From: Arthrobacter sp. CDRTa11
GTDB lineage: Bacteria > Actinomycetota > Actinomycetes > Actinomycetales > Micrococcaceae
Length of the DNA stretch: 64,000 nucleotides
Assembly: GCF_026427775.1 (NCBI RefSeq)
Contig: NZ_CP044532.1
Span: forward strand, 4,650,001-4,714,000
Reading direction: 5' to 3'
Both the position numbers and the translations under genes were made by a program. How positions within the stretch are numbered: position 1 is the stretch's first letter; each line of letters begins with the position of its first letter. Positions 8,558 to 16,837 of the stretch are shown piece after piece. The notes beneath the pieces are model-generated. The model was not told the origin of the DNA and made no database searches. It was given only the letters and a program-made list of their open reading frames with translations.

Positions 8558-9340
8558 GTGAGCACAAAAGTCGAGAAGCGGATTGTGGTGGAAGTACCGG
8601 TAAGTACCGCCTACAACCAGTGGACCCAGTTTGAGGACTTCCCGCACTTCATGGGCGGTGTGGAGAGCGTCAGGCAAGTCGGTGATGACCGCCTGAAATG
8701 GGTTGCCCGGATCGCCGGTGTGCGCCGCGAATGGGAAGCCAGGATCCTGGAACAGGTGCCGGACCGCAAGATAGCGTGGGCATCCACCGGCGGCGCCACG
8801 AATGCCGGCGCCGTTGAGTTCGAGGACGCTGGCGGTGGCAAGACGGCCATCGCGTTGACCCTGGACTATCAGCCCGAGGGCGTGGTGGAAAAGGTGGGCG
8901 ACCTGCTCCACGTGGTGGCCCGGCAGGCCGAGGCGGACCTGAAGAAATTCAAGGAGTTTATCGAGCACGAAGGCCACGCGAGCGGCGCCTGGCGGGGAAC
9001 CGTCCATGGCGGCAAGGTGGGTTCCGGAATCAACGACGCCGGTGCTGACGCAGGCATTGGCGCTGGCGCCGGCGGTGCCGGGACAACAGCGGCCGGGACA
9101 ACAGCGGCCGGGACAACAGCGGCGGGCCCGGGCGTTGCGGGCCCGGCGGGCGTGGACCAGCCGGAGCACAACCGGTTTGCCCACCCGTTTGACCAGACCA
9201 ACGGCCTGGTGGACGTCGAGGGCGAGTCCGACGAAACCGCCGACGGCGAGCTCCGCAGCGCAGCCCAGCGCCGGGAGGACGAGCAGCGCGGCCGGGGCTT
9301 CATCCCGCCGCCCACGGGAGGAACAACAGGGCAGTTCTGA
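8558..9340 (+). CDS. SRPBCC (START-like) protein with low-complexity tail, copy 2
   Basis: 260 residues from the GTG at 8558 (AAGGAG upstream). Residues 1-150 are closely similar to copy 1 throughout, with the same 'TAYNQWTQFEDFPHFMGGV' core; the middle Ala/Gly/Thr linker is shorter and different and contains three exact GTTAA repeats; the end again carries 'HPFDQTNGLVDVEGESDET'. Conservation of head and tail with a divergent linker points to selection on both ends. The function is unknown, as for copy 1. Confidence 0.82.
   Translation: MSTKVEKRIVVEVPVSTAYNQWTQFEDFPHFMGGVESVRQVGDDRLKWVARIAGVRREWEARILEQVPDRKIAWASTGGATNAGAVEFEDAGGGKTAIALTLDYQPEGVVEKVGDLLHVVARQAEADLKKFKEFIEHEGHASGAWRGTVHGGKVGSGINDAGADAGIGAGAGGAGTTAAGTTAAGTTAAGPGVAGPAGVDQPEHNRFAHPFDQTNGLVDVEGESDETADGELRSAAQRREDEQRGRGFIPPPTGGTTGQF
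9080..9124 (+). repeat. Three tandem 15-bp repeats inside SRPBCC copy 2
   Basis: The unit GGGACAACAGCGGCC occurs at 9080-9094, 9095-9109 and 9110-9124 (last base differs), encoding (GTTAA)x3 in the linker. A likely site of slippage length variation. Confidence 0.9.
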
Positions 9341-9422
9341 CCACCCGGCCGCAACGGGCCGCCGTCGGAAGTCTCATCTGTAACCGGTTCTGCCAGGCAA
9401 CAGCGGTCCTGCCCCGCACAGG

Positions 9423-9459
9423 CGGTGCTGCCCCGCAACGCTTATGCGGGGCAGCACCG
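9423..9459 (+). terminator. Perfect hairpin terminator after SRPBCC copy 2 / HxlR gene
   Basis: Perfect 15-bp stem (9423-9437 with 9445-9459), 7-base loop ACGCTTA, followed by TTCCTG. It lies between convergent genes (SRPBCC copy 2 and the HxlR regulator) and could serve both. It is a duplicate of the hairpin at 8473-8509. Confidence 0.8.
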
Positions 9460-9475
9460 TTCCTGTGCGTGGACG

Positions 9476-9877
9476 TCAGGACGGCAAGTTCCGGTCATGC
9501 TCCGTCCGGGAAAGTGCCACCGCGGGCATGCTCGTTTCGGCCCAGTCCTTGAGCCCGTACACCAGGCCCAGCAGCGAGCGCCCCAGCGGTGTGAGCTCGT
9601 AATCTGTGCGCACCGGAACCGACGGGGTGATGTGGCGCTGCACCAGGCCGTCGCGCTCGAGGGCCCGAAGGGTGGAGGTCAGCATTTTTTGGCTGGCCCC
9701 GGGGATCCGGCGCCGCAGTTCGCTGTGCCGCAATTGCCCCTCCGCGAGCTCCAGCACCACCAGGGTGACCCACTTGCTGCTGATGGTTTCCAGGAGTTGG
9801 CGCGCCGGACAGTGCTCCAGCCCGGCATTGTAGGCCACTTGCGATTCCTGGCGCCTCTGATCGGCCGTCAGCGTCAT
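9476..9877 (-). CDS. HxlR family transcriptional regulator
   Basis: A 133-residue winged-helix regulator of the HxlR/MarR-like class. It has the family's N-terminal Cys ('GLEHCPARQLLETISSKW'), the recognition region 'LRHSELRRRIPGASQKMLTSTLRALERDGL' and the wing 'PVRTDYELTPLGRSL'. The single Cys near residue 20 is the redox or electrophile sensor in relatives such as YodB. ATG at 9877 is preceded by GAGGGGGA. It is transcribed divergently from an azoreductase gene, the classic arrangement in which such a repressor controls quinone/azo detoxification; I infer the same here. Confidence 0.88.
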   Translation of the reverse strand: MTLTADQRRQESQVAYNAGLEHCPARQLLETISSKWVTLVVLELAEGQLRHSELRRRIPGASQKMLTSTLRALERDGLVQRHITPSVPVRTDYELTPLGRSLLGLVYGLKDWAETSMPAVALSRTEHDRNLPS

Positions 9878-9949
9878 GGTCAATGTCCCCCTCATAGTCC
9901 AGCGTGCGGACACCAGCGTACTCGGCCGCGCCGCGGGCGGCACCTCAGC

Positions 9950-9962
9950 GTGCCTTAGGCAC
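9950..9962. promoter_or_regulatory. Candidate HxlR operator GTGCCTTAGGCAC
   Basis: A 13-base palindrome with 5-bp arms (GTGCC TTA GGCAC) lies in the 173-bp divergent region between the HxlR regulator and the azoreductase. Position and symmetry fit a dimer operator; nothing else in the sequence proves it. Confidence 0.35.
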
Positions 9963-10050
9963 TTCAGAGTGCGTTCTTACGTCACCCGCCACGCGCAGGA
10001 AGGATCGGATGGACGGGCGTTCAGCCCCGCCCATTTCGAAAGGAAATCCT

Positions 10051-10725
10051 TTGGCCACCATCCTCCATGTCAACGCGTCCCCCCGAGGCGCCAGCAGCGG
10101 CTCCCTCCAACTGGCCCGGCATTTCATCAGAACCGTGCAGGCCTCCACCCCCGGGGACATTGATATCCAGACCCTGAACGTGTTCGATCCCGGCGCCCTG
10201 CCCGAGTTCGGCACCACCGCCGCCGCGGCCAAGATGGCGGTGTTCTCAGGCCAGGAGCAGACGTTGGAGCAGCTCACCGCATGGGAGTCAGCCCGTGCCG
10301 TCTTTGACCAGTTTGCGGCTGCCGACGCCTACGTCTTCAACATCCCGATGTGGAATGCCGGCGTCCCGTATGCCCTCAAACAGTGGATCGATCTGGTGAC
10401 GCAGCCGGGCTGGAGCTTCGGCTTTGATCCGAAGGATGGCTACAGCGGCCTGCTGGAGGGCAAGCATGCCATGGCCATCCACACCAGTGGCGTGTATTCA
10501 CCGGGAGTTCCGCCGGCCTTCGGCCAGGATTTCAGCAGCACCTTCTTCGCGGACTGGCTGGACTTCGTGGGGATCAGCGATGCCGTTCATGTCCGCTTCG
10601 CGCCCACCGTCCTCAACGCCAACCCTGAAGAGACGCGCCGCCTCGCGGAAGAAGAGCTCGACGACGCCGCGCCGGCTTTCGCTGCGAAACTCACCCCCGC
10701 AGAACTACTGGCAGCCCGTGGCTGA
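10051..10725 (+). CDS. FMN-dependent NADH-azoreductase
   Basis: 224 residues from a TTG start at 10051, which has AAAGGAAA five bases upstream; the TTG gives exactly the family's N-terminus (ATILHVNASPRGASSGSLQLA), so longer starts are rejected. Motifs of the AzoR family are visible: the FMN-phosphate loop 'NASPRGASSGS', 'NIPMWNAGVPYALKQWIDLV' and 'HTSGVYSPG'. The family reduces azo dyes and quinones with NADH through FMN. It is divergent from the HxlR regulator, which is probably its repressor. Confidence 0.88.
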   Translation: MATILHVNASPRGASSGSLQLARHFIRTVQASTPGDIDIQTLNVFDPGALPEFGTTAAAAKMAVFSGQEQTLEQLTAWESARAVFDQFAAADAYVFNIPMWNAGVPYALKQWIDLVTQPGWSFGFDPKDGYSGLLEGKHAMAIHTSGVYSPGVPPAFGQDFSSTFFADWLDFVGISDAVHVRFAPTVLNANPEETRRLAEEELDDAAPAFAAKLTPAELLAARG

Positions 10726-10780
10726 AATATTCCCGCGGATCGGCTGAAATATCTTGGCGGGAGGGGCTGTTGGGGCGGAC

Positions 10781-11422
10781 ATGACAACAATAGGAATCAT
10801 CGGTGCAGGACACATTGGAAGCCAGATTGCCCGGAAGGCGGTTGAACTCGGCTATGACGTGGTCATCAGCAACTCCAGGGGACCCGAAACCCTCAGCGGC
10901 CTGGTGGCGGAACTTGGCCCCAACGCCCAGGCCGCAACGGCGGCAGAGGCAGCAGCGGCGGGCGATTACGCCGTCGTCACCGTCCCTTTGAGGAACTACC
11001 GGGACATCCCGGTGGCGCCGCTGGCGGGCAAGATCGTGGTCGACACCAACAACTACTACTGGGAACGCGACGGTCGAATTCCGGCTCTGGACAGTGGCGA
11101 GGCAACAACCTCCGGGCTCCTCCAGGAACACCTGCCGGAGTCCAAGGTGGCCAAGGGCTTCAACCACATCATGGCCTCGGAGATCACCACCGACGGCACC
11201 CCCGCCGGCACGCCGAACCGCCGGGCCCTGGCCACGGCCAGCGACTACCCGGAGGCGGCTGAACTGGTCACCCGGCTGTATGACGAGTTCGGCTTCGACA
11301 CTGTCAACATCGGGCTGCTGTCCGAGAGCTGGCGGGTGGAGCGGGACCGGCCGGCATATGTCATCCGCCAGGACGAAGCCGAACTCAAGGAAAACCTCGC
11401 CAACGCAACCCGCACCATCTGA
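10781..11422 (+). CDS. NADPH-dependent F420 reductase-like / NAD(P)-binding protein
   Basis: 213 residues with a Rossmann dinucleotide-binding N-terminus (TTIGIIGAGHIGSQIARKA), the Ser/Arg segment 'VVISNSRGPETL' that suggests NADP preference, and 'KIVVDTNNYYWERDG' and 'VAKGFNHI' motifs found in the F420H2:NADP oxidoreductase/NpdG-like and YqeC-like group. Probably a small cytosolic oxidoreductase, cofactor partner unproven. A TTG at 10754 could add nine residues, but homology begins at the ATG. It lies 55 bases downstream of the azoreductase and may be cotranscribed. Confidence 0.75.
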   Translation: MTTIGIIGAGHIGSQIARKAVELGYDVVISNSRGPETLSGLVAELGPNAQAATAAEAAAAGDYAVVTVPLRNYRDIPVAPLAGKIVVDTNNYYWERDGRIPALDSGEATTSGLLQEHLPESKVAKGFNHIMASEITTDGTPAGTPNRRALATASDYPEAAELVTRLYDEFGFDTVNIGLLSESWRVERDRPAYVIRQDEAELKENLANATRTI

Positions 11423-11430
11423 TTCGAAAG

Positions 11431-11484
11431 TGACTGGCAGCAGACGCTGCGAAACCGGTGTTTCACGACGTCTGCTGCCAGTCA
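11431..11484. terminator. Long bidirectional hairpin between convergent genes
   Basis: A perfect 16-bp inverted repeat (TGACTGGCAGCAGACG at 11431-11446 with its complement at 11469-11484) enclosing a second perfect small hairpin GAAAC-CGGT-GTTTC (11451-11464). It separates the NAD(P)-binding protein gene from the convergent Gfo/Idh gene and can end transcription from both sides. No U-run follows. Confidence 0.75.
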
Positions 11485-11492
11485 GTTGGGCC

Positions 11493-12692
11493 TCAGTGGA
11501 TGGGTTGGTGCGCCGGACGAAGGGCCGCCGCGGTAAACGCGCCCACGGTGGCCCAGGAGGCAAGGACTGCCGCGACGTCGGGCCGTTTCTCGTCCAGGAT
11601 CGCCTGGTCGTAGGAGCGCTGCAGCAGAGCGTCGATACTGACGCGCTGGCCCGTGGCGGCGCTTTCAATCGCAGCCTCCACCATGGCCAGGCTGAGGATG
11701 TTGTCGTGTACCTGGCCCATGGGTGCCGCTCCCGTTCGGAGGGCGGAGGCGAACTCCCGGAGGGAACCGTGGACTTCAATCCCCGGGTCCGCCACGCTGC
11801 TCAATGCAAAAGCCCCGCCATCCACGGGCAAGCCGGTGCCGGTCGAGCCCGAAGCCTCCCCCATCAGGGAGGTCTCCGCCGTCGGCTGGTTCTCGCCATC
11901 CCACAGCACGGTCCCGTGTTCGCCACCCAGCCGCCAGGCCGCGTTCCATGACGTTTCCTGCCCGGGGCTGCACCAGCTTCCGTTGAAGACGAACCGCTGG
12001 CCCCCGGACATCTCGAAGGACGCCACGGCCGCCGCGTCGCCGCGGTACCAGCTCCAGGGCGGGTTGTACTCCTCGCAGAAAACGGAGACGGGATCACCGT
12101 CCAGGAGGAAGCGCGCCATATCGAACTGGTGGATGGCCATGTCCAGCAGCAGCGGATGGTCCATCTGATCGCGGAACCCGCCGAAACGGGGGGCCTTGAA
12201 GAAGTCAGCGGAGACGATTCCCAGCCGCCCCACCCCGCCGGCCATAGCCTTGGCCGCAAACAGGTTGCGGTTGTACCGGCGCGACTGGCTGACCATAAAC
12301 AGCTGGCCGGTGGCTTCGGCAGCGGCCGCAAGGCTCAGCCCCTGGGCCACCGTGGAAGCAACGGGCTTCTCCCCCAGCACCGGCAGCCCGGCAAAAAGGG
12401 CTTCGGTGGTCACCGGATGGTGGGCAGCCGGAACGGTGACGTTGACAACAGCCTGGGCGCCGACGTCGGACGCCAGCTGCGCGGTTCCCGTCCCCACGGG
12501 CAGGTCCGGCTTTCCGATGGCAGCGGCGCTCGCGTGCGCCGCTGCCAGGTCAAGGTCCACGATGCCGCGGAGTTCCACCAGCGGCGAGGCTTCCACGGCA
12601 CCCAGCCAGGCACGGCCCATGGCTCCGGCGCCCACCACCACCACTTTCAGTGGCGTGCCGTCGTCGTCGATGGTTGCAAAGGGGCGGCTCAT
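11493..12692 (-). CDS. Gfo/Idh/MocA family oxidoreductase (ThuB-like)
   Basis: A 399-residue NAD(P)-dependent dehydrogenase. The Rossmann start is '[15 protein letters not shown]', followed by the family EKP motif ([12 protein letters not shown]) and, in the second domain, '[14 protein letters not shown]' with the conserved catalytic His/Asp region. Members oxidise sugar hydroxyls, often making 3-keto sugars. Last gene of the sugar cassette; its ATG overlaps the thuA-like stop (ATGA). Together with ThuA and a CUT1 transporter this resembles the rhizobial thuEFGKAB order, where ThuAB handle trehalose and related disaccharides. That substrate is an inference here. Confidence 0.88.
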   Translation of the reverse strand: MSRPFATIDDDGTPLKVVVVGAGAMGRAWLGAVEASPLVELRGIVDLDLAAAHASAAAIGKPDLPVGTGTAQLASDVGAQAVVNVTVPAAHHPVTTEALFAGLPVLGEKPVASTVAQGLSLAAAAEATGQLFMVSQSRRYNRNLFAAKAMAGGVGRLGIVSADFFKAPRFGGFRDQMDHPLLLDMAIHQFDMARFLLDGDPVSVFCEEYNPPWSWYRGDAAAVASFEMSGGQRFVFNGSWCSPGQETSWNAAWRLGGEHGTVLWDGENQPTAETSLMGEASGSTGTGLPVDGGAFALSSVADPGIEVHGSLREFASALRTGAAPMGQVHDNILSLAMVEAAIESAATGQRVSIDALLQRSYDQAILDEKRPDVAAVLASWATVGAFTAAALRPAHQPIH

Positions 12693-13483
12693 GCGTCGCT
12701 CTCCTCGTAGATTGCAGTAGCGCCCCGGTACCCGGCGCCCTTGAAGAACTCGTTGGTGTCGTAACGCAACAGTTCCGGCAGCTCACGCCGGTCCCGGTCC
12801 GTCACGGCCCACTGGACGCCGTTGGAGATGACCCGGCGGATGTCCTTGTGGTGGTACACGGGGTAGTCCTGGTCCCCGGGGCTGAAGTAGAAGATCTTGC
12901 CGTGGCCGCGGCGGAACGTGCAGCCTGACCGGAACACTTCGCCGCCGCTGAAGGAGCTGATGAAAACCAGTTCCTCCGGCGCGGGGATGTCGAAGAACTC
13001 GCCGTACATTTCCTGCTCGTCGATGATGATCGGATGCGGGACGCCCTTGGCGATCGGGTGGGTGGGGTCCACAGTCCAGACGAGTTCGCGGTCCTGCTCG
13101 CTGCGCCACCGCAAGGTGCAGGTGGTGCCCATGAGCTTGGTGAAGATCTTGGACCAGTGGCCGGAGTGAAGGACGATCAGGCCCATGCCGGACAGGACAT
13201 GGCGGTGGACCCGCTCCACAATTTCATCGTCGACGGCGCCGTGGGCCATGTGCCCCCACCAGGTCAGGACGTCCGTATTGGCCAGGACTTCCTCGGTGAG
13301 GCCGTGTTCGGGTTCGTCAAGGGTGGCGGTGCGGACCACGACGGCGGCGCCCAGGTTCTCCTCGATGCCCTCCTTCACGGCTCCGTGAATTCCTTGCGGG
13401 TACAGCTTTGCCACCTGCTCGTGTTCCTGCTCATGCCGGTTTTCGTTCCAGACGGTGACCCGGATCGGGGCAGTGTCAGTCAT
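12689..13483 (-). CDS. thuA: ThuA family protein (trehalose-utilization type, glutamine-amidotransferase-like fold)
   Basis: A 264-residue cytosolic protein of the ThuA family (PF06283). '[23 protein letters not shown]' at the start, '[20 protein letters not shown]', '[16 protein letters not shown]' and '[21 protein letters not shown]' near the end are hallmark segments. In rhizobia ThuA works with ThuB on 3-keto derivatives of trehalose and related sugars. It sits between the permease genes and the Gfo/Idh gene and overlaps the latter by four bases, so co-expression is clear. The substrate in this organism is not shown by the sequence. Confidence 0.88.
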   Translation of the reverse strand: MTDTAPIRVTVWNENRHEQEHEQVAKLYPQGIHGAVKEGIEENLGAAVVVRTATLDEPEHGLTEEVLANTDVLTWWGHMAHGAVDDEIVERVHRHVLSGMGLIVLHSGHWSKIFTKLMGTTCTLRWRSEQDRELVWTVDPTHPIAKGVPHPIIIDEQEMYGEFFDIPAPEELVFISSFSGGEVFRSGCTFRRGHGKIFYFSPGDQDYPVYHHKDIRRVISNGVQWAVTDRDRRELPELLRYDTNEFFKGAGYRGATAIYEESDA

Positions 13484-13552
13484 TGCTTCTCCTATGGTTC
13501 TGATGGGTTTTTGACGTCGGCAGGCGTTGCCGGCGTGGGGGCTTGCCGCGCG

Positions 13553-14437
13553 CTATTTGACGGCTCCGCCGGTGGTGCCGGCAGCCACGTACTTTTGCGC
13601 CGCGATCAGCAGGATGATGGCGGGGATGGAGGCGAGGACCGCCGTGGCCATGACCGAGCTCCAGTCGTTCACGTACGCACCCATGTACTGGAAGATGCCC
13701 AGGGTGACCGGACGGACGGCGTCGGTGGTGGTTAGGGTGAGGGCAAAGAGGAAGTCACTCCAGGTGAAGAGGAACGTGAAGAGCCCGGCCGTGATCAGCG
13801 CGTTGCGGCTCAGCGGAAGCACAATGGACCAAAAAGCCCGGAGATGCCCCGCTCCATCCACCTTGGCCGCCTCGATCACGGAGGCCGGCATGTTGTTCAT
13901 GAACGCCCTCATGATGAGGATGGCAAAGGGGATTCCATGCGAGGAATCGGCCAGGATGAGTCCGGGAATGGAGTTCAGCAGCCCGAGGTCGTTGTACGCC
14001 GTATAAAGAGCGTTGGCCACCACAATGCCCGGGATCATCTGGCTGATCAGGATCGCAAAAAGCACAACGCCGGCACCGCGGACCTTGAAATAGGCCAAGG
14101 CATACGCCGCCGGTGCCGCAATGGCCAGGCTGAACAGCACACTGCCCAGTGCCACCACCAGGCTGGTTGCCAGGTTCCGCCCCTGTTCCCTGATGGCCGT
14201 GGCGTAGCCGCTGAAGTCGGGCGACAACGGGAGCCACGAGGTCTGCAACGTGGCCCCATTGGGCTGCAGGGATGCGTTGATCATCCAATAGACGGGGAAA
14301 AGCATGATGGCCAGGAACAGTAGTGCCAGGCCCGTGTTCCCCCACCGCCGTAATCCTCCGGACTGGCCGGCGTGGCCTGCCGTGCTGCGCAGCCGTCGGT
14401 CTGTTCCGGCGCCGTCGAGCGTTGTTTTGATGGTCAT
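13553..14437 (-). CDS. Sugar ABC transporter permease, MalG type
   Basis: 294 residues with an N-terminal membrane segment (GLALLFLAIMLFPVYWMINASL) and the EAA-loop 'VIEAAKVDGAGHLRAFWSIVLP'. The ATG at 14437 is chosen because GTGAGGA precedes it; an ATG at 14455 would overlap the upstream gene by 11 bases and lacks a site. Works with the MalF-type subunit immediately upstream in the operon. Lies between permease 1 and thuA; a 69-base gap to thuA is the widest in the cassette. Confidence 0.9.
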   Translation of the reverse strand: MTIKTTLDGAGTDRRLRSTAGHAGQSGGLRRWGNTGLALLFLAIMLFPVYWMINASLQPNGATLQTSWLPLSPDFSGYATAIREQGRNLATSLVVALGSVLFSLAIAAPAAYALAYFKVRGAGVVLFAILISQMIPGIVVANALYTAYNDLGLLNSIPGLILADSSHGIPFAILIMRAFMNNMPASVIEAAKVDGAGHLRAFWSIVLPLSRNALITAGLFTFLFTWSDFLFALTLTTTDAVRPVTLGIFQYMGAYVNDWSSVMATAVLASIPAIILLIAAQKYVAAGTTGGAVK

Positions 14438-14444
14438 GGAATCC

Positions 14445-15407
14445 TCACTCGTCAACGGCGCGACGGTTTACGCGCAGGTAGAGAACCGCGAATACCAGGG
14501 AGATCAGCACCAGGACGTTGCCCATGGCCGCGCCTTCGCCGAACTTGAAGTCTTGGAAGGACAAGGCGTAGGACTGGGTGGCGATGGTCTGGGTGGAATT
14601 GGCGGGCCCGCCGTTGGTCAGGCCCAGGATGATGTCAAGGACCTTGAGGGTGTAGACGACTCCCAGCACCAGGACCACACTGACCACGGGGCGGAGCATG
14701 GGCCACGTGACGTGGCGGAAAGCCCTCCACCCTGTGGCACCATCCAGCGCTGCCGCTTCATACAGTTCATCCGGGATATCCTGCAGCCCGCCGTAGAGAA
14801 CGGTGACGTTGAACGGAATGCCGATCCAGATGTTGACTCCGACAACCGCGGCCAGGGCCAGCGAGGTGCTGGTGAGCCAGGGAATGCCGGTGCTGATGAG
14901 GCCAAGGCTTTCCAGGAAGTTGTTCAGGGCCCCGCTGTCCTTATCCAGGATCCAGCGCCACACGGCACTGGACACGATGAGCGGCAGCAGCCACGGCAGA
15001 AGCAGCAGTGAGCGGAGAATGCCGTTGAGCGGGAACCGTTGCTTGAAGAACACCGCGAGGCCCAGCCCCAGCACGAACTGTCCGGCAATGGAACCGGCAG
15101 TAAACAGGGCCGTGTTGATCAGCGACGTGGAAAACAGCGACGACGACAGAACACTTGCGTAGTTGGCGAACCCCACCCAGGGGGCTTCCCCGGTGTAGAA
15201 AGTGCTCGTGGAGTAGTCCTGGAAGCTCATCAGGACGTTCTTCACCACCGGGTAGCCAAAGAACAGCACGAGATAGGCGGCGGCAGGCAGGAGAAACAGC
15301 CACTGGTAGACCCGCTCCCGGCGCCGGTATCCCAGGCGGCGGGCACCGGTGGGACCCGGAATCGCCTCCGCTGCGCGGTGGGATACGCGTTCGACGGTTG
15401 TTGACAT
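14445..15407 (-). CDS. Sugar ABC transporter permease, MalF type
   Basis: 320 residues with six membrane segments and the EAA loop 'YEAAALDGATGWRAFRHVTWP'. The N-terminal 'QWLFLLPAAAYLVLFFGYPVVKN' is typical for CUT1 MalF/UgpA subunits. Eleven bases separate it from the binding-protein gene and seven from the next permease. As with the first cassette there is no ATPase gene, so a shared multi-sugar ATPase (MsiK type) elsewhere is expected; that is knowledge of actinobacteria, not seen here. Confidence 0.92.
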   Translation of the reverse strand: MSTTVERVSHRAAEAIPGPTGARRLGYRRRERVYQWLFLLPAAAYLVLFFGYPVVKNVLMSFQDYSTSTFYTGEAPWVGFANYASVLSSSLFSTSLINTALFTAGSIAGQFVLGLGLAVFFKQRFPLNGILRSLLLLPWLLPLIVSSAVWRWILDKDSGALNNFLESLGLISTGIPWLTSTSLALAAVVGVNIWIGIPFNVTVLYGGLQDIPDELYEAAALDGATGWRAFRHVTWPMLRPVVSVVLVLGVVYTLKVLDIILGLTNGGPANSTQTIATQSYALSFQDFKFGEGAAMGNVLVLISLVFAVLYLRVNRRAVDE

Positions 15408-15418
15408 GGGAGGTGCCC

Positions 15419-16651
15419 TTAACCTTCCTGGGCTTGCTTGAGGGCGTCAGCGGGGGTGGCCTTATCAGTCAGTGCGGTCTGGATGGCCGTGTAGATCTTG
15501 GTGGCCTGGGCGGGCCAGTCCTCACCGAGCTGGCCGGTCCTGGCCCGCGCGTCCTTGACCAGATCGGCAAATGAAGCCAGCTTCGGGTTCTCGGCCGCGA
15601 ATTGTTCGGCAACCGCGGTCTTGGAAGGAATGGTGTTGCGGGCCTTCGCCATGGCCAGCTGGTTTTCATCGCTGTTCATGCAGGCCACGATTTCCGCGGC
15701 CTTTGCCTGCTTGTCCTTGTTGCCGGTCTGCGGCACGGTCCACACTTCTCCGCCCAGCGGCCCGACCGCCGTCTTGCTGGCATCCTTGACCGGGATGTTA
15801 ACCACCCCGTACTGAAGGGATGCCTGCTTTTCCAGCACCGGAATCTGCCATGGGCCGTTGACCATCATGGCAGCCTTCCCTGCAACGAACTGGTCATTAA
15901 CGTCCGCCTGGGTCCAGTTCAACGCCGATGAGGACACTGAGCCGCTATCCACAAGATCGGTCCAAAGCTGGAGTGCCTCGGCGGTTTCGGAGGTGTCAAT
16001 GTTTTTCTCGTCGCCGCCGTTGGACCACATAAAGGGAAGGAACTGCCAGGTGCCCTCGTAGGTCGCGTTGGCGTTGAAAGCGAGCCCGTACTGGTCACCG
16101 GAGGTGAGCTTTGCCGCCGCTGACTTCAGCTCCTCCCAGGTCTTGGGCGGGGTCACTCCGGCCTGGGCCAGAACGTCCTTGTTGTAGAAAAGGGCGATCG
16201 TGTTCACCGTGGGGGCCAGGCCGTACACCTTGTCCTTGTACGTTCCGGCGCTGAGGATTCCCTCCGGATAGCCGTCGGTGCTGATCTTGAAATCGCTCAG
16301 GGGTGCCAGGGCGCCGGTGCCGGCAATCTGCTGAAGGTCGGGGTTGTCCAGCATCAGGACATCAGGCAGGGTCTTTGAGGATGCCTGCTGCAGCACCTTG
16401 GCGATCAGGGACTTGCCCGGGATGGTTTCGCGCTTGATGCTCACGCCGGACTGGGAACCACAGGCCTCCAGGGTGTTGCCGATGACCGACTTGTCCGGCT
16501 CGTTGTTGTAGTAGTCCACAACGGTAATTTCCGATACCGCCCCGCCACCTGGTGCAGGACTCGCACCACAGCCGGAGAGAACCAGGGGTATCCCCGCGAG
16601 TGCCGTGACGGCGAGCGCGGCGGCTTTGGTGCTGACGAAAGCTGACTTCAT
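15419..16651 (-). CDS. Sugar ABC transporter substrate-binding lipoprotein
   Basis: A 410-residue family 1 solute-binding protein with signal peptide and lipobox LSGC (mature Cys near residue 28). Features such as 'GLAPTVNTIALFYNKDVLAQAGV' and 'PKTWEELKSAAAKLT' are typical of CUT1 receptors for di- and oligosaccharides. First structural gene of the operon that includes both permeases, ThuA and the Gfo/Idh enzyme. A LacI-type operator TCGATGCGTATCGA lies 93 bases upstream, and two 12-base direct repeats follow it. Confidence 0.92.
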   Translation of the reverse strand: MKSAFVSTKAAALAVTALAGIPLVLSGCGASPAPGGGAVSEITVVDYYNNEPDKSVIGNTLEACGSQSGVSIKRETIPGKSLIAKVLQQASSKTLPDVLMLDNPDLQQIAGTGALAPLSDFKISTDGYPEGILSAGTYKDKVYGLAPTVNTIALFYNKDVLAQAGVTPPKTWEELKSAAAKLTSGDQYGLAFNANATYEGTWQFLPFMWSNGGDEKNIDTSETAEALQLWTDLVDSGSVSSSALNWTQADVNDQFVAGKAAMMVNGPWQIPVLEKQASLQYGVVNIPVKDASKTAVGPLGGEVWTVPQTGNKDKQAKAAEIVACMNSDENQLAMAKARNTIPSKTAVAEQFAAENPKLASFADLVKDARARTGQLGEDWPAQATKIYTAIQTALTDKATPADALKQAQEG

Positions 16652-16743
16652 TATCAGATCCTTTTCTGACGGACCGGGGCTGCGCCGCGGTTATTCATTT
16701 CTTGGAGGGAACTGCAGGGTGTGACTTGTGGGAAACGCGATCA

Positions 16744-16797
16744 TCGATGCGTATCGACGATGCACATTTTTAGATGGTGCATTTCTAGATGGTGCAT
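16744..16797. promoter_or_regulatory. LacI-type operator plus direct repeats upstream of the sugar cassette
   Basis: TCGATGCGTATCGA (16744-16757) is an imperfect palindrome with a central CG, the LacI-family signature, and recurs upstream of the lacI gene itself. Next to it the 12-mer TAGATGGTGCAT occurs twice (16771-16782 and 16786-16797), 15 bp apart; these may be part of the promoter or a second factor's site. Confidence 0.6.
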
Positions 16798-16837
16798 CCG
16801 GTTTCAAAGTATGGATGAGCCGGACCGCGACCCTGTC

